From assembly GCA_035524095.1 (NCBI GenBank), contig DATKPK010000175.1:1-49514 (forward strand): a stretch of DNA of 49,514 bases, read 5' to 3'. This DNA comes from DATJUF01 sp035524095 (lineage in GTDB: Bacteria; Desulfobacterota; Binatia; Binatales; Binataceae). Both the position numbers and the translations under genes were made by a program. Below the pieces are notes generated by a model that ran no database searches, was not told the origin of the DNA, and saw only the letters and a list, made by a program, of their open reading frames with translations. Shown piece by piece: positions 47,151-49,514 of this stretch (within the stretch, counting starts at the first letter, position 1; each line of letters opens with the position of its first letter).

Positions 47151-47534
47151 TTACCCTTTAGGCGGCGCGGCCTTCTTGCCTGCGACGATCTTGCGCGGAC
47201 CTTTCCGTGTGCGCGCATTCGTATGCGTCCGTTGTCCGCGTACCGGCAACCCGCGTCGATGGCGCAGGCCGCGATAGCATCCTAAGTCCATCAATCGCTT
47301 GATAGACTGTTGGATTTCACGCCGGAGGTCACCCTCGACCTTGTATTCCTGATCAAGTGTTTGACGGATTCGCACTTGCTCGTCGGCCGTCAGATCGTCG
47401 CTGTTGCGGCCCGCATCGATGTTCGCTTTGGCCAGAATTTGCAGCGCCGTCGCATGTCCGATTCCATAGATGTATGTGAGGGCAATCTCCATGCGCTTGT
47501 TGCGCGGCAATTCCACTCCGGCTACACGTGCCAT
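47151..47534 (-). CDS. rpsM: 30S ribosomal protein S13
   Basis: A small-subunit head protein contacting P-site tRNA and the L5 bridge. The 127-residue protein has the family start MARVAGVELPRNKRMEIALTYIYGIG, GCYRGLRHRRGLPVRGQRT and a basic end. It follows rpmJ by 15 bases. Confidence 0.98.
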   Translation of the reverse strand: MARVAGVELPRNKRMEIALTYIYGIGHATALQILAKANIDAGRNSDDLTADEQVRIRQTLDQEYKVEGDLRREIQQSIKRLMDLGCYRGLRHRRGLPVRGQRTHTNARTRKGPRKIVAGKKAAPPKG

Positions 47535-47549
47535 CGCATCTTCCTCCGC

Positions 47550-47663
47550 CTATCCTTGGCGCTGCTTATGGCGGCTATTCGAGCACAAAACGCGAACGAC
47601 GCCTTGACGACGTATCACTTTGCAGTTCTTGCAAATCTTTTTAACTGACGCACGAACTTTCAT
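47550..47663 (-). CDS. rpmJ: 50S ribosomal protein L36 (zinc-binding form)
   Basis: A 37-residue ribosomal protein read directly from the DNA. It starts MKVRASVKKICKNCKVIRR and ends NSRHKQRQG. C11, C14, C27 and H32 form the zinc site of the C+ type. GGGAG lies five bases before ATG. It sits between infA and rpsM, the standard position. Confidence 0.97.
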   Translation of the reverse strand: MKVRASVKKICKNCKVIRRQGVVRVLCSNSRHKQRQG

Positions 47664-47682
47664 AGCTACTCCCGACGGACCG

Positions 47683-47901
47683 TCAGCGCATCCGGTAAGT
47701 AATCCGGCCGCGACTGAGATCATACGGAGACAATTCCACCGTTACCTTGTCGCCGGGCAAAATCTTGATGTAATGCATGCGCATCTTGCCCGATATGTGA
47801 GCCAGCACTCGATGGCCATTCTCAAGCGACACTCGGAACATCGCATTGGGAAGCGCTTCGAGCACGGTCCCACTCACTTCGATCGCATCACCCTTGGACA
47901 T
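47683..47901 (-). CDS. infA: Translation initiation factor IF-1
   Basis: A 72-residue OB-fold protein that binds the A site of the 30S subunit. MSKGDAIEVSGTVLEALPNA, VLAHISGKMRMHYIKILPGD and the SRGRITYRMR end are standard. Its start overlaps the 3' end of map by 14 bases, so translation is probably coupled, and no separate Shine-Dalgarno is strong. Confidence 0.98.
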   Translation of the reverse strand: MSKGDAIEVSGTVLEALPNAMFRVSLENGHRVLAHISGKMRMHYIKILPGDKVTVELSPYDLSRGRITYRMR

Positions 47902-48700
47902 TGCCCAACTCGCTCAGAATTTCTGGGCCCGACGCCGTAATCGCGATAGAATGTTCGAAATGGGCAGACAGTTTACCGTCTGCGGTCACCGCCGTCCAGC
48001 CGTCATCAAGAATCTCCAACTCTGGCGTACCCTCATTAACCATCGGCTCGATGGCTAGAACCATACCTTCCTGCAAACGAGGATTAGGCATCCCACGCCG
48101 GAAATAATTCGGCACTTGCGGATCTTCATGCAAGCGGCGCCCGATGCCGTGCCCGGCGAAATCAGTCACGACCGAGAATCCTGCCGCCTCGGCAGTGCGT
48201 TGCACTGCCGAGGCGATATCGCTGATCCGATTACCGGCTCGCGCCTGGGCGATACCGTCGTACAACGCCTGACGCGTCGCCTCCATTAGTCGATGCGCAC
48301 CTTCGGACACCTTGCCAATCGCGAGCGTACGAGCCGCATCACCGTAAAAGCCATGATAAACCACGCCAAAGTCAAGCCCGACGATATCTCCCACCTTTAG
48401 CTTGCGCCCCGCCCTCGGAATTCCGTGAACGATTTCGCTATTGATAGACACGCACAAGCTGTGGCGATACTCGACATCGTGAGGTTTGTAGCCTTTGAAA
48501 GCTGGTCGCGCTCCTTTTTTCAACGTCAATTCTTCCGCCAAGCGATCGAGTTCCAAAGTCGATACACCAGGCACAGCCGCCGCCGTTAGTTCCTCCAGAA
48601 CTTCGGCAACGATCCGGCTCGCCGTCCGCATTACAGCGATCTCTTCGGCGTTCTTTAACGTAATCACTGGTTGAACTTCAGGCGCCGCTGGCGGTACCAT
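47888..48700 (-). CDS. map: Methionine aminopeptidase type I
   Basis: Removes the initiator methionine from new proteins using a dinuclear metal centre. The 270-residue protein has the five expected ligands in order: Asp in LDFGVVYHGF, Asp in YGDAAR, His in GHGIGRRLHE, Glu in AIEPMV and Glu in HFEHSI. A 10-12-residue Pro/Ala-containing extension precedes the family start. The ATG at 48700 overlaps the end of adk by 23 bases; a later in-frame start would shorten the extension. Confidence 0.96.
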   Translation of the reverse strand: MVPPAAPEVQPVITLKNAEEIAVMRTASRIVAEVLEELTAAAVPGVSTLELDRLAEELTLKKGARPAFKGYKPHDVEYRHSLCVSINSEIVHGIPRAGRKLKVGDIVGLDFGVVYHGFYGDAARTLAIGKVSEGAHRLMEATRQALYDGIAQARAGNRISDIASAVQRTAEAAGFSVVTDFAGHGIGRRLHEDPQVPNYFRRGMPNPRLQEGMVLAIEPMVNEGTPELEILDDGWTAVTADGKLSAHFEHSIAITASGPEILSELGNVQG

Positions 48701-49343
48701 TCACGCCAAGCGAATTTAGGATTCGCTTTTCGATCTCTTCTGGGCGGCCGATCCCATCGATTTTCGCGAGAATCTTTTGCTTATCGTAGTAGTCCAACAG
48801 GGGCCGGGTCGAAGCGGCATAGACTTCAAGCCGCATTTTCACCGTATCCTCGGCGTCATCGTCACGTTGATAAAGTTCGCCCTGGCAGCTGTTGCAGATT
48901 CCCATGTTGAGCGGCGGGTCGTAGATCAGATGATACATCGCCCCACAGTTACGGCAGGTCCGACGGCCCGAAATACGTTTGACCACTTCCTCGTCGGGCA
49001 AGATCAGCGCAACTACTTTGTCCAATTGCTCATTCCGAGCTTCGAGCATCTTGGCCAAGGTCTCAGCTTGCTGCACCGAGCGCGGGAAGCCGTCGAGAAG
49101 AAAACCGCTCTTCGCGTCGGCCTGATCTAGCCGCTCTGCTATCAGCTTGAGCACCAGTTCGTCGGGTACCAAAGCACCCTTGTCCATGTAGCCCTTAGCT
49201 TCCAGTCCGAGGCCAGTCTTGTTGCGGACGGCGGCGCGTAGCAGATCACCGCTGGCGATTTGCGGCGCATGCAAACGCGACTCGAGTACACGCGCCTGCG
49301 TGCCTTTGCCTGCCCCAGGCGGACCCAGTAGTACCAGTCGCAC
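48678..49343 (-). CDS. adk: Adenylate kinase with zinc-binding LID
   Basis: Interconverts AMP and ATP with 2 ADP. The 221-residue protein begins RLVLLGPPGAGKGTQA (P-loop), followed by the AMP-binding GDLLRAAV and FLLDGFPRSVQQAE blocks. The LID carries C-x2-C...C-x2-C (CRNC and CNSC), so it is the zinc-stabilised form. The start is GTG at 49343 with GGAGGT six bases upstream, inside the end of secY. The position between secY and map is canonical. Confidence 0.97.
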   Translation of the reverse strand: MRLVLLGPPGAGKGTQARVLESRLHAPQIASGDLLRAAVRNKTGLGLEAKGYMDKGALVPDELVLKLIAERLDQADAKSGFLLDGFPRSVQQAETLAKMLEARNEQLDKVVALILPDEEVVKRISGRRTCRNCGAMYHLIYDPPLNMGICNSCQGELYQRDDDAEDTVKMRLEVYAASTRPLLDYYDKQKILAKIDGIGRPEEIEKRILNSLGVNGTASGA

Positions 49344-49346
49344 GAG

Positions 49347-49514
49347 CTAACCTCCCCGCCTCGACTTGATGCGCCCTTTGCGCATGAAACCCTCATAGTT
49401 TCTTGTTAATAGATGGGTCTCTATTTGAGCGACGGTATCCAGTGCCACTCCGACCACGATCAGCAATGCGGTACCACCAAAATAAAAAGGAACATTGAAA
49501 CGCTGGATCAAAAT
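49347..49514 (-). CDS. secY: Protein translocase subunit SecY, C-terminal end (partial)
   Basis: The last 55 codons of SecY, running off the right edge. The sequence contains FNVPFYFGGTALLIVVGVAL (last membrane helix), then DTVAQIETHLLTRNYEGFM and a basic KGRIKSRRGG tail, all standard for SecY. The TAG stop lies three bases before the adk GTG. It confirms that the right end is the spc/alpha region. Confidence 0.96.
   Translation of the reverse strand: MLIQRFNVPFYFGGTALLIVVGVALDTVAQIETHLLTRNYEGFMRKGRIKSRRGG

Overview
The window is a bacterial chromosome segment, roughly 58-60% G+C by eye, with no visible phage, insertion sequence, CRISPR or tRNA gene. It starts inside a 16S rRNA gene and ends inside secY. 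Several features suggest an uncultivated hopanoid-making, Gram-negative-type lineage with a lipid and F420-type accessory metabolism, for example the Binatota or another Deltaproteobacteria-like group. These are the hopanoid genes hpnJ and hpnI, an LLM-type (F420-like) oxidoreductase, a class III CoA transferase and a crotonase, a metal-type RND pump, and a cytochrome resembling ActE of alternative complex III. The phylum is an inference; the 16S fragment should settle it.

Left part (1-8351): the 5' end of 16S rRNA reads leftward, with a visible boxA leader and a candidate promoter. Next come a DAHP synthase that may be leaderless, a winged-helix class I methyltransferase, and a full-length Lhr helicase.

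Middle part (8352-28103): an LLM oxidoreductase is followed by a tight leftward operon of nicotinate phosphoribosyltransferase, a UGM-like flavoprotein and an uncharacterised protein built of 49-residue repeats. A stress cluster follows: Hsp20 plus a LonC-like protease, divergent from a universal stress protein. Then come a crotonase and a gamma-glutamyltransferase. A rightward envelope/hopanoid cluster (GT39 glycosyltransferase, LPG_synthase_TM membrane protein, hpnJ, hpnI) lies behind three consecutive perfect inverted repeats. A CoA transferase and an SMP-30-type lactonase close this part.

Right part (28257-44177): a leftward tripartite metal efflux operon (TolC-like, adaptor, CzcA/CusA-like), an orphan ActE-like cytochrome c, an MFS transporter, a glutathione transferase, ClpB, a Crp/Fnr regulator, and the TldE-TldD pair.

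End (44298-49514): the distal part of the spc/alpha ribosomal superoperon in canonical order, secY-adk-map-infA-rpmJ-rpsM-rpsK-rpsD-rpoA-rplQ, all leftward and closed by a clear intrinsic terminator. rpmJ is only 37 codons and is identified here from the DNA.

Most of the window is ordinary core metabolism. The parts most worth a second look are the 49-residue repeat protein and its operon, the cluster of long perfect hairpins between ggt and the GT39 gene, the degenerate P-loop in the Lon-like protease, and the altered 16S EUB338 site.
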